This document shows positions 6,772 through 15,627 of a stretch of 15,627 nt of DNA, one piece after another; the first letter of the stretch is position 1; every line of letters starts with the position of its first letter. The translations under genes were made by a program, and so were the position numbers. Location of the stretch: contig JAKUDP010000026.1 of NCBI GenBank assembly GCA_022570795.1, forward strand, positions 1-15,627, in the 5' to 3' direction. The stretch is from Sphaerulina vaccinii. Lineage: Eukaryota; Ascomycota; Dothideomycetes; Mycosphaerellales; Mycosphaerellaceae. The notes under the pieces were generated by a model that was not told where the DNA came from, did not search any database, and saw only the letters and a program-made list of their open reading frames with translations.

Positions 6772-9700
6772 TCAAGCCGCTTGCACTGCAACTGCAGGCG
6801 TACTCGCCTCATCATCAGACTCATCGATAACCGTAGTCCAGGGATGGTCCAGAACAGCCTGTATGCCAATCCTCCGCTCAACATCCCGATCGAGCATCTT
6901 TCGAATCAGGTCAATGCAATCCTCACTCATCACATATGGCACCCGGAGGTCATGATCCATGATCTCGTCTATACTATAGAACGGGTTCTCTTTGTACACA
7001 ATCGTGTAGAGGAGGATGCCAAGTGCCCATACATCTTGCTCTTTCCCTCGGTATGGTAAACCGCGGAGGACTTCGGGTGCCGCATAGTCTATGCAAGTCA
7101 GTAAACATCTCATACATGTCAATTGGAGTCATCATCACTTACCAATAGTACCTACAAAGACATCAAAAGGTCCTGATTTGATGTATGCAGCACTTCCAAA
7201 GTCAACGAGCTTGACACTTCCTTCGCCATCAAGGATTACATTCTCATCCTTGATGTCTCGATGCACGACTTTGGCATTGACGTGCAAATGTCGGAGAGCC
7301 TCAGCGACCTGCTTGAAGATCTTCCGACACTCTCTTTCTTCCATCGTCACACGCAACTCGATATAGTCGAAAAGATCCATGCCTGGCAAACCATGAGGTA
7401 CCATTTCGATGTAATAGTTGATGTCGTCCTCGAAGAAGTCGGCCATTTCCACGATGTTGGGATGTTGCATGCCCTCTCTGCGTAGATAGTCCAGTACATG
7501 AATCTCTAATGGTACTGTTCCAAGTCTGCGATCTCGATGCCATGTGTCGACCAGAATACGTCGCTTCGTGACATATTTGATGACCATCTTCTTGGCTGCA
7601 GCTTTCTTGTAGCGAGCCAACTTGACTTGACCATATGCGCCTTGACCCATTTCTTCAAGTATCGTGAAGTTGTCTATCTTCTTCTTCGTGATGATTGTGG
7701 CTCCAGCTTCGATCAAGTCAGGCGAGGGATGTTCATATGGTTCGTTCGGATCTACGCCATTGGACGTGTCCCTCTGCTTCGTGTCAGGTGCTGCGATAGG
7801 TCCTGCCTGTCTTGATCGATCGAGCTCGGTTTCTGTGATGCTAGAGGTGCTCGAAGGCTCCTCGCTCTCCGTATGTGCTATGCCTGGAGCAGGTTGGTGT
7901 GGAGGCGTTCCAGGTCGGCTCATAATGGTCGTCACTGGGCCAATACCGTGGTTGACAGCATGGAGCTGACGACTATACGTTGTCCACAGGGCATACACCA
8001 CTTCACTTCCTTGGAATTGCGGTAAGCTTTCGTCTTCCACGACAGTCTCGTTGTAGATAGGATCTCGATCCGACTTCACAACCCGCATTTGTACGTCTAT
8101 CATGATCTCGGCGCCATCTCTGTGTTTGGCAGGCAGACCACTAGGCCGCAGGAAGATGGCGGCTGCGTCAGCAGAACCTTCTCTCAACGCAAGCAGAGCT
8201 CGCGCTCTGCGGAAACTATGTTCAGGAATGACAATACCGTCAATGAGTGCAATCTTGTCCTCGTCAGTCATCACTCGCAAGATCTTATCGAACCCAGGTA
8301 TGAGCTCGGTGATTGGCAGTCCATCCGGGCTAGCATGACCGAAAAGAGCGGCCGTGAATGCGCTGTTCGAGCTGCTCACTCGCATCGTCTGTGGGTTCAC
8401 CACAATGATGCCGGCAATATGTGGAAAGCTGGATATCCGGAAAACTTCGCTCTCGTTCGGTTGCTGATCGATCGTGACAGGAATGTTGATGGAATTGCTC
8501 GTTCGCGCAGTGAATCTTCTGATCTTAGCGATAGCATTATAGTCAATGGCGCCAGTATTCGTCCCAGCGACTTTTGGCCATCCAGGTATTAGACGTGTCA
8601 CATCCATTCCATTACGCACACGATCAAGGCCGAAGATGGCTTCGAGATCACCACTTCCTCGAAGCACCAGACCGATTTCGTCTACTGTAAGCATGGCGAC
8701 GTCTTCTGCAATCTCTTCGAGCACCCAGATGAGGTTGCTTCCTTTCTCCTTCACCCATAGAGATGCACTCCCTGTCGACCCGTTCATCTTCTGTATCGGA
8801 ACAACATCACCGCAAAGTAGGACGCCTCTGCTTTTCGTGGCTGGGTGGTGGTTGTCTTTGGGAGGAGCCGTCGATGTAGCGTTCGCAGTCTTCGCTCTGC
8901 GCGGCTGCTGCCGTGAAGAAGGTTTGGAAAGAAGTTTGGCTGTTATGCCATTACCCATTGCCGCAAGACTATTACTTGGAGTGGCCTTACCGGACGGTGG
9001 CACTTGAAGCTTGGGTTGCTTCGGTGCTGACCCAGAATCTGGGTTCCTGAGCTTCTCTTCCAGCCAACTTCTCCGATCCTCCTTGATCACCTCCATAATG
9101 CCCAGCTTCCTCACCTCGGCCCTACCAACGCCAAACACTAGACATGCCAGATCATTGGCGGCAGTTATCGTCCAGGGCGCTTTGGCTTCTGTTGTGAAAA
9201 TAGCCTGAGCTTGTGCATTCCTGTGACCATGTGGCGCCCGCTCTGTGACAGTTGTGCTCGATCGTATTGGTGCCTGCGGCACTAAAGGAGTCGGCGCTTT
9301 TGGGGCTTGATATGGTTGCGCCATAGCTTCATTGAGCTTGTGCTGCAGTGAGTATCCAGCAGTATCTGTGTACGTACGTTTCAATGTAGGCTTGTGCGGC
9401 CGACGAACCGGCAGACTAGGCATGAAGTCTTCATCGTCTGCTGTTGATGTCCGTAGTAACTGCAGATCTTCGGTCTCCTTCACAGTGCCTGGGACGTGTC
9501 CATCATGCTGTGCGTGTGTGGCGGCTGGCAGGCCTTGACCTGACACGGGGCTAGTGAGGCTCGTGGGACTTTCAGTCGCTTCGTCTGGAGCAAAGAAGCT
9601 CTTCTCGAAGACGTTTTCATTGACCAGATGTGCAGGTCCCGTGAGCGGTCCAATGTCAAGACCCAGACCAGTGCCATTGAGCGTCGGACTGATGGCATTC

Positions 9701-10476
9701 GCTCTTTGCAGAAGCTCCATCATACTTAGCAACTCCTCGTCACCTGCGAGCCGGGCTTGCGCACTGGCTATTCGAGGTGATGTGGAAGCCCAGGCAAGCT
9801 TCTCGCGCATGAAGTCTATACTCCGTTTTAGCACATTCTGCCTGTTGTGCAACGATTCGGTACTCTGATGAGCAAAAGAGAAAGAGTGTAACGACTCGGA
9901 TGGAAACCTGGCGAGATCCTCACCGAAAGGAATGGTAGGTGAAGTAGTTGCGAACTTCTCAGCAGCGAACGATTTCCGCGAGGCGATGGGACTTTGGTCA
10001 ATGGGTGAATGAGGAACCAAATTGGGCGACGATGGATTCCTGCTGATCGAGGAAGGATTCTGGCGTATCCTTCTAAGGCCAGTATCACGTTCTGGACCAA
10101 GTATTGGAGACCTGTGGTAGACACAATGTCAGCCAGAACTCCTCGTGCATGACCAGTCTCAGTCAGGCTGCCACCAGACACCGCCCTCCTTCTCTACTCC
10201 GCTGTCCTCACTTCACTTCACTTCTCACTCTACTCTTCCCAATTTCACAACGCACCTCGTATCGTAGGGGTCTACTCCACTACCATCAATAGACAGCCTC
10301 TTCAACGCTTCGGCGTGATCAATCTGCAAGCTGGCGGACGAGCTGCTCGTAGTGACAGGGCCTCTGCTCTTCGGGATATGCAACGCGGAGGGTCGACGTT
10401 GCTGCTGCTGTTCGAGGGAGGTGGTGGCAGGTTGGTCGCCGTCGTCCTGTTGGCCATCCTGCCCATCGAGCGGCAT
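6772..10476 (-). CDS. PSK1: PAS-domain serine/threonine kinase (PSK/PASK family)
   Basis: Three exons on the minus strand, 10476-10256, 10111-7143 and 7088-6772, give 1168 residues. Intron 1 (10112-10255, 144 bp) runs GTGCGT..CACAG with CTGAC and joins DPYDT to RSPILGPERDTGLRRI. Intron 2 (7089-7142, 54 bp) runs GTAAGT..CATAG with CTGAC and joins FVGTI to DYAAPEVL. The N-terminus is long and disordered with SP motifs. PAS-like segments lie near residues 376-429 (TITAANDLACLVFGVGRAEV), 549-590 (LRGSGDLEAIFGLDRV) and 640-686 (AGIIVVNPQTMRVSSSNSAF). The kinase domain (about 886-1155) has the P-loop GQGAYGQV (896-903), Lys919 in VIKYV, HRD with Asp1026 in HRDIKDENV, DFG at 1044 and APE at 1067-1069, so it should be active. 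In the family, PAS kinases such as yeast Psk1/Psk2 couple nutrient and energy state to glucose partitioning, glycogen and translation. ATG 10476 is the first ATG in frame. Which yeast paralogue it matches is not resolved. Confidence 0.85.
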
Positions 10477-11238
10477 TGCGCCCTCTCTGACTACCTTCAG
10501 GCACCTATCTGCCACGTGCCAACGGTGGAAACAGCTGTTGCCAGGATAGCCCGTTTGTGATAGGGAGTCAGCGCGTCCAAAATGTCGCGTATCGATCGCG
10601 GAGCCAGCGGTTTCGGGTCAACCAAGATCGATCTGCAGCAGCAAGATTAAGGTGGATGGCAGCGGAGGAACACCGTGCAGTGGCCCTGGCTGAGTGTGTG
10701 TATGCAGATTGAGCTCATGCAGGTAATATGAATGTCGTCCTGCACATGTGCTTTTCTGCGGTCATCTCGCCGCAAATGCAGTTCCGATGTGCTTGTGCTT
10801 GTGCTTGTGAAGTGGGTAGGTCTGCTGTCAGACAGATTTGACAGGGCTCTAGGCCCTTGTCCTCCACTATCCGCCAGTAGCGTCCTAATGTGTGGAGGAC
10901 GCGGAGCATTCACTCGGTGCGTCCTAATGTGTGGAGGACGCGGAGCATTCACTCGGTAAGCAGGTCTATAGGCTAGCATGCACAGTATGGAGCTACGTAT
11001 TGCTACTCTCTATTGGTATCACTGGTGATGCGGTAGGCAAATCTGAGATCTGATGCTATTCATACACCCCAGCACAAATGGCAGAATATAGCACATCCCT
11101 GATCTTGTCTCCTTCCAATGCGAGCAACCTGACTCGCTCTGTTAGTCGCGTGTATTCTCTGGCAGTGACAGGAAGTGTACAAGAACAGTGAGATCAAAGT
11201 GTGCGTCTCAAAACGGTCTACGTACACAGGCTAATCTA
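10477..11238. other. Intergenic region: kinase promoter side and HOS4 3' side
   Basis: 762 bp between two minus-strand genes, so it must hold the HOS4-like 3' end and the kinase promoter. Visible elements are a CACGTG palindrome at about 10514-10519, a (TGTGCT)3TGTG hexamer run at 10788-10809, and the 39-bp tandem duplication at 10880-10957. Open frames across it have no family resemblance. Confidence 0.5.
10880..10957. repeat. Perfect 39-bp tandem duplication
   Basis: Two adjacent identical units, 10880-10918 and 10919-10957, each beginning GCGTCCTAATGTGTGGAGGA and ending TTCACTCGGT. Each unit contains GTGGAGGAC (10892-10900 and 10931-10939), the reverse complement of GTCCTCCAC at 10859-10867 just upstream, and also a short internal GTCCT/AGGAC stem. 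No mismatch is seen between copies, which suggests a recent event. It lies about 400-480 bp upstream of the kinase start codon. Confidence 0.9.
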
Positions 11239-14200
11239 CTAAGCAACCGTTCTGCCATGCGACTTCTGATGCACAATCGATACATGTGCAAGTCCTCGAG
11301 AAGGCTGCGAGCTGCCATCAACAGCCTCACCATGTACAAAAGTTCTTTGCCAAGGTCGTGCATCCATCGAAGCATTCAGCTTGATAACAAAATTACCACT
11401 CTCCTTCCGTGTCATGCCTCTTTGAGCCACAGGCATATAGTCATAACGAACATCAATCGGCAACTTCTTCAGCTTCGGCTGGAGATTCTCAAACACTTCA
11501 TCAAGTCGCACATAACGCAAGACAGCTTGACCATCGCGAAGCCGTGCTTTCATCTCTGCCACTGCATTGACCCTGTCTGCAGCTCTTTGCATGTCTTCTT
11601 CGAATGTAAGCCGATCGTGCAGGTCGGTGTTGAGAACCTGCCCAGGCAGATGCTGCGGTAGGCCAGCGAGTACAGAGCCGATTAGATCATGATCAGCGAC
11701 AGGAACGTCTTTGGTATCCCAGATGTCCGCTAAGCTGCCTTCATAGCCGGGCGCGTTGCTCGGCAGCATCAGTTCAATGCCTTGTCTACCTATGAGTGGC
11801 GCAGCTTGCACATTTGTCACCCAATATGGAGCATCAGGCCCAGGCGGTAAAGTGGCATACGGGTCCTGGTTTTCGTGCTTGAGAACTTGTAGCGGCGTGA
11901 AGTATTGAATCAGGAAATCCAGAGATGCGTCATCTTCGCAACTGAAGACTGATGTTGGATGAAGCACATGAGAAATCGCCATAGGCAAGGACAGGGCCAC
12001 TTGCTCGCGATATTTGAGCTTCGCAGCGGCCAGTTCCTGCTTCGCACGTGCTTCCTCTTCTGCTCGACGCTTTGCTTCCGCCGCCTTCGCTTCGTGCTCG
12101 AGCCTGATCTGCTCTATGCGGCGCTGCTCTTCCGCCATTCGTGCCAACTTTTCCTCCTCAGCACGTTTCGCAGCGGCGGCAGCTTCTGCCTCGCGTTCCT
12201 GCGTCCGCTTAGCTTCGAGCAGCTGTGCCTCATCAGTACCCTGCATCTCGGAATCTTTATTCTGACTAGTAGAGTCTTTGTCTTCTGCACTCTCCTCCAG
12301 TGTCGGTAGAGGTGTTTCAGCAGTAGCACGCAAGGACGACGAATGCCGTCGAAGTCGAGGAGACAGATCTGCGCTTGGTGTCGCTGACATGCTTTTGCGT
12401 CTTGTGCGTCCCGATGCTCGCGTGGCAGTATCCGGCGGTTTCATCGAGGGTTCTTCCTCCATTTCATCTCCAGTCGCGTCGTCTGAGCTAGACTCGTCTG
12501 AAGACTCATGAGATGCAGTCTTGCCACTCGCCACGCGCATGTCGCGCTTCGACATCAGTCTTCGGCCGTTCTTCCTTCGTGGGGCTTCCTCTTCGTCACT
12601 ATCATCTTCTTCGTCATCGGCAGGCGTACGCCGCATAACTCGACGCTTTGCGCTATCTCGCTTAGAGACAGGACTCGAGCTGCGCCGTTCTTTGGCAGCT
12701 CTGGCATCATATAACTGTTGCAACAGCTGTTTCTCCTCTCGCCAGTGCGGACCATGTTTCTCTTCTGCCACCTCAGGCCAAGTCTTGTCATAACGATTGC
12801 GGTACAGCGGGTCAAAGTTGTCGAGCTCTGCGAGTGACTTCACCATCTCCAGATGTGACGTTCCCAAGACACTCAGCATAACACGTTCGGGTTTCTGTCC
12901 AGCCTTCTTTTCGGACATCTCTGCTAGCAGCATATTGACAAGGTAAGAGTCTCCTGTCTTGGCAGCGGCTGCGATAATTGCATTGTCCACAGGCACACGG
13001 GCGTCCAGAAACTCCTTTACTCCATTGCGATCATTAATCTGCACAAGTTTTAGAAGGTTCTCGTAAGAACGCGCCATGAAATGTAATTCCTTGGATGGTC
13101 CAGCTCGATGGCGCATCTCTTCCTCGCGATCTCGCCGCTGCCGTGATCCGTCCGTGTTCCAGACCTCAATTGCTTTCCTCAAAGCTGCTCGGATCTTGTC
13201 CGCGTCATCAGTATCGTCGGTAACGACATCCAGTGCCTGCTGTCCTTTGAGATTCTGTCTCAGTGGGTCGACACCAGCCCGAAGCAGACTATGTAGCACA
13301 TCCAGGTGGCCATTCTCAGCAGCATCTATAAGGGGAGTATCCTTATCGACATTAGCACAGTCGATTTGGCAGCCTTGATCAATTAGGTAATCCACGACTT
13401 CAACATTGCCATGGAGTGCAGCAATCTGAAGGGGCTTGTTGCCAGCGAATTCGGCAAGTTCAAGTTGATCAGGATCTTTATCTCGCCACTCTTTGACTGC
13501 GTCCAGGTCGCCGTCTTCGCACGCTTCTGCTAACTTCGTAAATCCATATTTGTTGATATGACGTTTGTGTTCGCGGCCTGCTGGTCGTCCTGGAGTTGAT
13601 GTACTACGTCCAACTCCTCGCCGAGGTCGTCGATGTTCTGTGTTACCATGAGAGGTCGTCTCTGAAGATGCATCAGACTCCTCCCACACGGAGCGAGTGC
13701 TCTTTAATTCTTTCCCAAGGTTATGAGGGCCAGATCGGCGCTTCCTATCCGACGCCTCTGGGACGCCTTCAGTGAACGCGGACTGCGTAGATATTGCCCT
13801 CCGATGGCTGCGCAGCTTTGGTGAAAGCGAAGACTCCTTCCTTCCAGCTAGCTCTTCGGAATGAAGACCACGAAGTCGGCGTCTCGATGGCTCAGTACTC
13901 GGACGTTTGTTGGGCAGGCTTACAGAAGAAGCTCGGTGTTTCCGTTTCCTGGGATTCGGTGAAAGTACATCGTTGCGCGAGAACTCGGGCAGCTCTGATA
14001 CAGCACGCGACAGTGAAGATCCACGCGAAGGGGGATTAGGAGGACGTGGCGAGCTGAGAGGTTCGCTCATGCTGTTTTGACCATCCTCATCTTCCATGCG
14101 CCCAGGACTCTCATCCTTGACATCTCTGGCCAATACTGCATTCTCCACGCTAGGCACGGGCGAAGGTTGCGCTGAATCGTCCTCGTCACCGTCGGTTGGA

Positions 14201-14535
14201 ACAGGCAGGCCGCCGATCCGATGTCGCGGTTTTGGCTGCTGTCGCTCCACCTTGACAGCGCTACTCTGTCTTTCAGCTTCCTTGCGCTTTACGGGACTAT
14301 CGATGAGTGTTTCCGCTTCTGAATCCACATCATCGTGAGGCGCATCTTCATCGGTCTTCCCATCCACCGTATGGGAGCCCTTCCCAGCCAGTCCTCGAGG
14401 TCTGTCGCTCGTTTCGCCAGTGCTCCTATGCTGGCTTGGTTCACGATGTCCATTCGCGCTCACCGTGGGCTCTTCATTCTGTGCAGCAGGTCCAGTCTCG
14501 GTAGTGGCCGGATCTGGCGATTTGCTACCATTCAT
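11239..14535 (-). CDS. HOS4: Hos4-like ankyrin-repeat subunit of the SET3 histone deacetylase complex
   Basis: A single-exon protein of 1098 residues from the first in-frame ATG (14535). About 325 disordered, charged residues (SP sites, basic clusters such as NPRKRKHRASS) lead to RHINKYGFTKLAEACEDGDL and ankyrin repeats at about 329-457 (KPLQIAALHGNVEVVDYLID, TPLIDAAENGHLDVLHSLLR). A second helical, ankyrin-like block follows at about 480-580. Next come acidic and basic stretches, a strong E/A/R-rich coiled coil (about 772-847), and a conserved C-terminal domain (LPMAISHVL, then PYWVTNVQAAPLIGRQGIEL). In the family, Hos4 is the ankyrin subunit of Set3C (Set3, Snt1, Hos2, Sif2, Hst1), which deacetylates transcribed chromatin; yeast Hos4 has a similar length. 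The frame is open for 46 codons upstream of this ATG (back to TAG 14674-14676), so an upstream exon or non-AUG start is possible. The ankyrin class is sure; the Hos4 identity is likely. Confidence 0.72.
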   Translation of the reverse strand: MNGSKSPDPATTETGPAAQNEEPTVSANGHREPSQHRSTGETSDRPRGLAGKGSHTVDGKTDEDAPHDDVDSEAETLIDSPVKRKEAERQSSAVKVERQQPKPRHRIGGLPVPTDGDEDDSAQPSPVPSVENAVLARDVKDESPGRMEDEDGQNSMSEPLSSPRPPNPPSRGSSLSRAVSELPEFSRNDVLSPNPRKRKHRASSVSLPNKRPSTEPSRRRLRGLHSEELAGRKESSLSPKLRSHRRAISTQSAFTEGVPEASDRKRRSGPHNLGKELKSTRSVWEESDASSETTSHGNTEHRRPRRGVGRSTSTPGRPAGREHKRHINKYGFTKLAEACEDGDLDAVKEWRDKDPDQLELAEFAGNKPLQIAALHGNVEVVDYLIDQGCQIDCANVDKDTPLIDAAENGHLDVLHSLLRAGVDPLRQNLKGQQALDVVTDDTDDADKIRAALRKAIEVWNTDGSRQRRDREEEMRHRAGPSKELHFMARSYENLLKLVQINDRNGVKEFLDARVPVDNAIIAAAAKTGDSYLVNMLLAEMSEKKAGQKPERVMLSVLGTSHLEMVKSLAELDNFDPLYRNRYDKTWPEVAEEKHGPHWREEKQLLQQLYDARAAKERRSSSPVSKRDSAKRRVMRRTPADDEEDDSDEEEAPRRKNGRRLMSKRDMRVASGKTASHESSDESSSDDATGDEMEEEPSMKPPDTATRASGRTRRKSMSATPSADLSPRLRRHSSSLRATAETPLPTLEESAEDKDSTSQNKDSEMQGTDEAQLLEAKRTQEREAEAAAAAKRAEEEKLARMAEEQRRIEQIRLEHEAKAAEAKRRAEEEARAKQELAAAKLKYREQVALSLPMAISHVLHPTSVFSCEDDASLDFLIQYFTPLQVLKHENQDPYATLPPGPDAPYWVTNVQAAPLIGRQGIELMLPSNAPGYEGSLADIWDTKDVPVADHDLIGSVLAGLPQHLPGQVLNTDLHDRLTFEEDMQRAADRVNAVAEMKARLRDGQAVLRYVRLDEVFENLQPKLKKLPIDVRYDYMPVAQRGMTRKESGNFVIKLNASMDARPWQRTFVHGEAVDGSSQPSRGLAHVSIVHQKSHGRTVA

Positions 14536-14945
14536 ACCGCTGCCAGATAGAACGCGATTCGCATTACTCCCGTAGAGAGGGTCGCTTGGTTCCTTTGGTC
14601 GAGGTCGAGGGCGGTCGGGCGCGTGCAGGAGATCGTGCAGTTGGAGGATGGTCCGTGCAGACAAACGACGGTCCTAGTCTATAAGACTACGTTTTCGGTG
14701 ATGACGCGACTGACAGAATGTTCACGGCACGTGGAGTGGAGCGGATGAGGTGGATTGTGTGGTAAGTTTGGATGTATGCTTGGATGGAGACTCCCAAGCT
14801 CTGTGTCACCTTGTACGCGCTATACCTATTATGGCGAGGGACGATAATCATTATCAATATATATTGAGCACTACCTGACGCTGATGACCTTCAGAACCTC
14901 AAAACTCCTTGCAATAGGAACGCCACTCATGAATGCATATCAATA
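14536..14945. promoter_or_regulatory. Upstream region of HOS4-like gene and 3' side of LRR gene
   Basis: 410 bp between two co-oriented minus-strand genes. It contains a CACGTG palindrome (14728-14733). Two neighbouring palindromes, GATAATCATTATC (14843-14855) and CAATATATATTG (14855-14866), lie about 310-330 bp upstream of the HOS4-like ATG. The first has GATAA on both strands, a possible paired GATA-factor site. The TA-rich run could equally be a 3'-end efficiency element for the LRR gene. Confidence 0.4.
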
Positions 14946-15627
14946 TCACATCACAGCACATCCGCCACTTCTGGCACGCCGACGACGACCTCCGCCTACT
15001 CCAATACCAGGTGTTTGCAAATCGACTTCTTCTTCATCAGCGTGCATAAGTTGCGCCTGACGAGCCCGCCTTTCTCGACGACGACGACCTCCACCAGTAG
15101 TATTGGCTTCCTCCTGAGCAATCATGAATTCTGCCCATTTCCTCTCAAGACGTCTGGCTGCAATGAAATCTCCGCGCATCACTCGCTTGAAGTGCTCCTC
15201 CACGGTCGGCTGGTATGTATAGAAACACTTGAGCTGGATGACTTCGGCCGGGAACGTGGCACTTCGCACGATTGTTGCAGCTTCGCCATCATGTTGCGTG
15301 GTGTGAGTCGTTATGGACACGTCAGCATTTCGAGATAGGACTTCTCGCACGCCAGTCCAGGTGACATTCTGACAATCATAAGCCACCAATCGCAGGCCAA
15401 CTGCAGGTTTCCACAGATTTCGACCTGGCGCTGCATTGCCTCGAACGGTCCTGCGTCCACTTCTCTGCCTGACCATGCTTGCGGCCTCTGCCAGAACCAG
15501 ATCTCCAATGCGCGTGTTGTCCATTTCCAGGGATCGAAGGCTTGTGCATACTTTGACGAGTGGCAGCATACCAGCGTCGCCCATATTTTCGCAGTATGAG
15601 ATACTCAAGTGCCTCAGCCTTTTAGCA
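14946..15627 (-). CDS. F-box/LRR-type protein with C-terminal CaaX box, partial at right edge
   Basis: The last 226 residues of a protein that enters from beyond the right edge. The first visible part is leucine-rich-repeat sequence (AKRLRHLSISYCENMGDAGM, then LPLVKVCTSLRSLEMDNTRI) of the cysteine-containing RNI-like type found in F-box/LRR proteins. Another repeat-like stretch (GLRLVAYDCQNVTWTGVREV) follows. Next is a helix (EEHFKRVMRGDFIAARRLER), then two Arg-rich clusters, and the end is GGGRRRRARSGGCAVM. CAVM is a good CaaX prenylation motif, with Met favouring farnesyl, and the preceding polybasic run would strengthen membrane binding. In the family, F-box/LRR proteins recruit substrates to SCF ubiquitin ligases, and some animal members (FBXL2, FBXL20) are prenylated through a CaaX end. 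The F-box itself is outside the window, so its presence is inferred. Confidence 0.75.
   Translation of the reverse strand, partial: AKRLRHLSISYCENMGDAGMLPLVKVCTSLRSLEMDNTRIGDLVLAEAASMVRQRSGRRTVRGNAAPGRNLWKPAVGLRLVAYDCQNVTWTGVREVLSRNADVSITTHTTQHDGEAATIVRSATFPAEVIQLKCFYTYQPTVEEHFKRVMRGDFIAARRLERKWAEFMIAQEEANTTGGGRRRRERRARQAQLMHADEEEVDLQTPGIGVGGGRRRRARSGGCAVM

Noticed and set aside
10880..10957. CRISPR-like repeat
   Set aside because: There are two directly adjacent units with no spacer, in a eukaryotic genome.
10647..10979. Minus-strand frame with a repeated VNAPRPPHIRTHR-like peptide as a small repeat protein
   Set aside because: The peptide repeat is only the 39-bp DNA duplication read in a frame of three. 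There is no family resemblance, and the frame lies in the kinase promoter region.

Overview
The window looks like a piece of nuclear chromosome from a filamentous ascomycete. The genes are closely spaced, the protein-coding introns are short (54, 56 and 144 bp) with GT..AG ends and CTGAC/CTGAG-type branch sites, and the proteins are typical fungal housekeeping families with long disordered, Ser/Pro-rich arms. A Dothideomycete (Capnodiales/Mycosphaerellales-like) is my best guess from protein style. No similarity search was possible.

Layout. (1) 1-2136 is a decayed block. It holds the 3' end of a fasciclin (FAS1) gene with a one-base frameshift, then about 500 bp with nothing recognisable, then an F-box/LRR-like pseudogene with about eight one-base frame changes and an in-frame stop. 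(2) 2152-4320 (-) encodes a TMF1/Sgm1-type Golgi coiled-coil protein. It ends just before the C-terminal domain its family normally carries, and its stop lies 15 bp from the pseudogene. (3) A 161-bp divergent promoter separates it from VPS37 (ESCRT-I) at 4482-5281 (+), which has one 56-bp intron. (4) 5282-6771 has no protein gene, but at 6168-6369 (+) it contains a tRNA-Arg(ACG) gene broken by three insertions. One is a normal 17-nt anticodon-loop intron. The other two, of 56 and 57 bp, have every hallmark of spliceosomal introns: GTAAG/GTAAGT donors, TGCTAAC/TACTAAC branch sites and CAG/TAG acceptors. Removing all three restores a 71-nt cloverleaf with intact stems and conserved tertiary positions. 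This is the outstanding feature of the window. (5) 6772-10476 (-) is a PAS-domain Ser/Thr kinase of the PSK/PASK family with three exons. (6) 10477-11238 is intergenic and carries a perfect 39-bp tandem duplication. (7) 11239-14535 (-) is a Hos4-like ankyrin subunit of the SET3 histone-deacetylase complex. (8) 14946-15627 (-) is the C-terminal part of an LRR (probably F-box/LRR) protein ending in a polybasic tail and a CaaX prenylation box. It runs off the right edge.

The genes do not form one pathway. TMF1 and VPS37 share a divergent promoter and both serve membrane traffic (Golgi tethering, endosomal sorting). The kinase (nutrient/energy signalling) and Hos4 (chromatin) are independent neighbours on the same strand.
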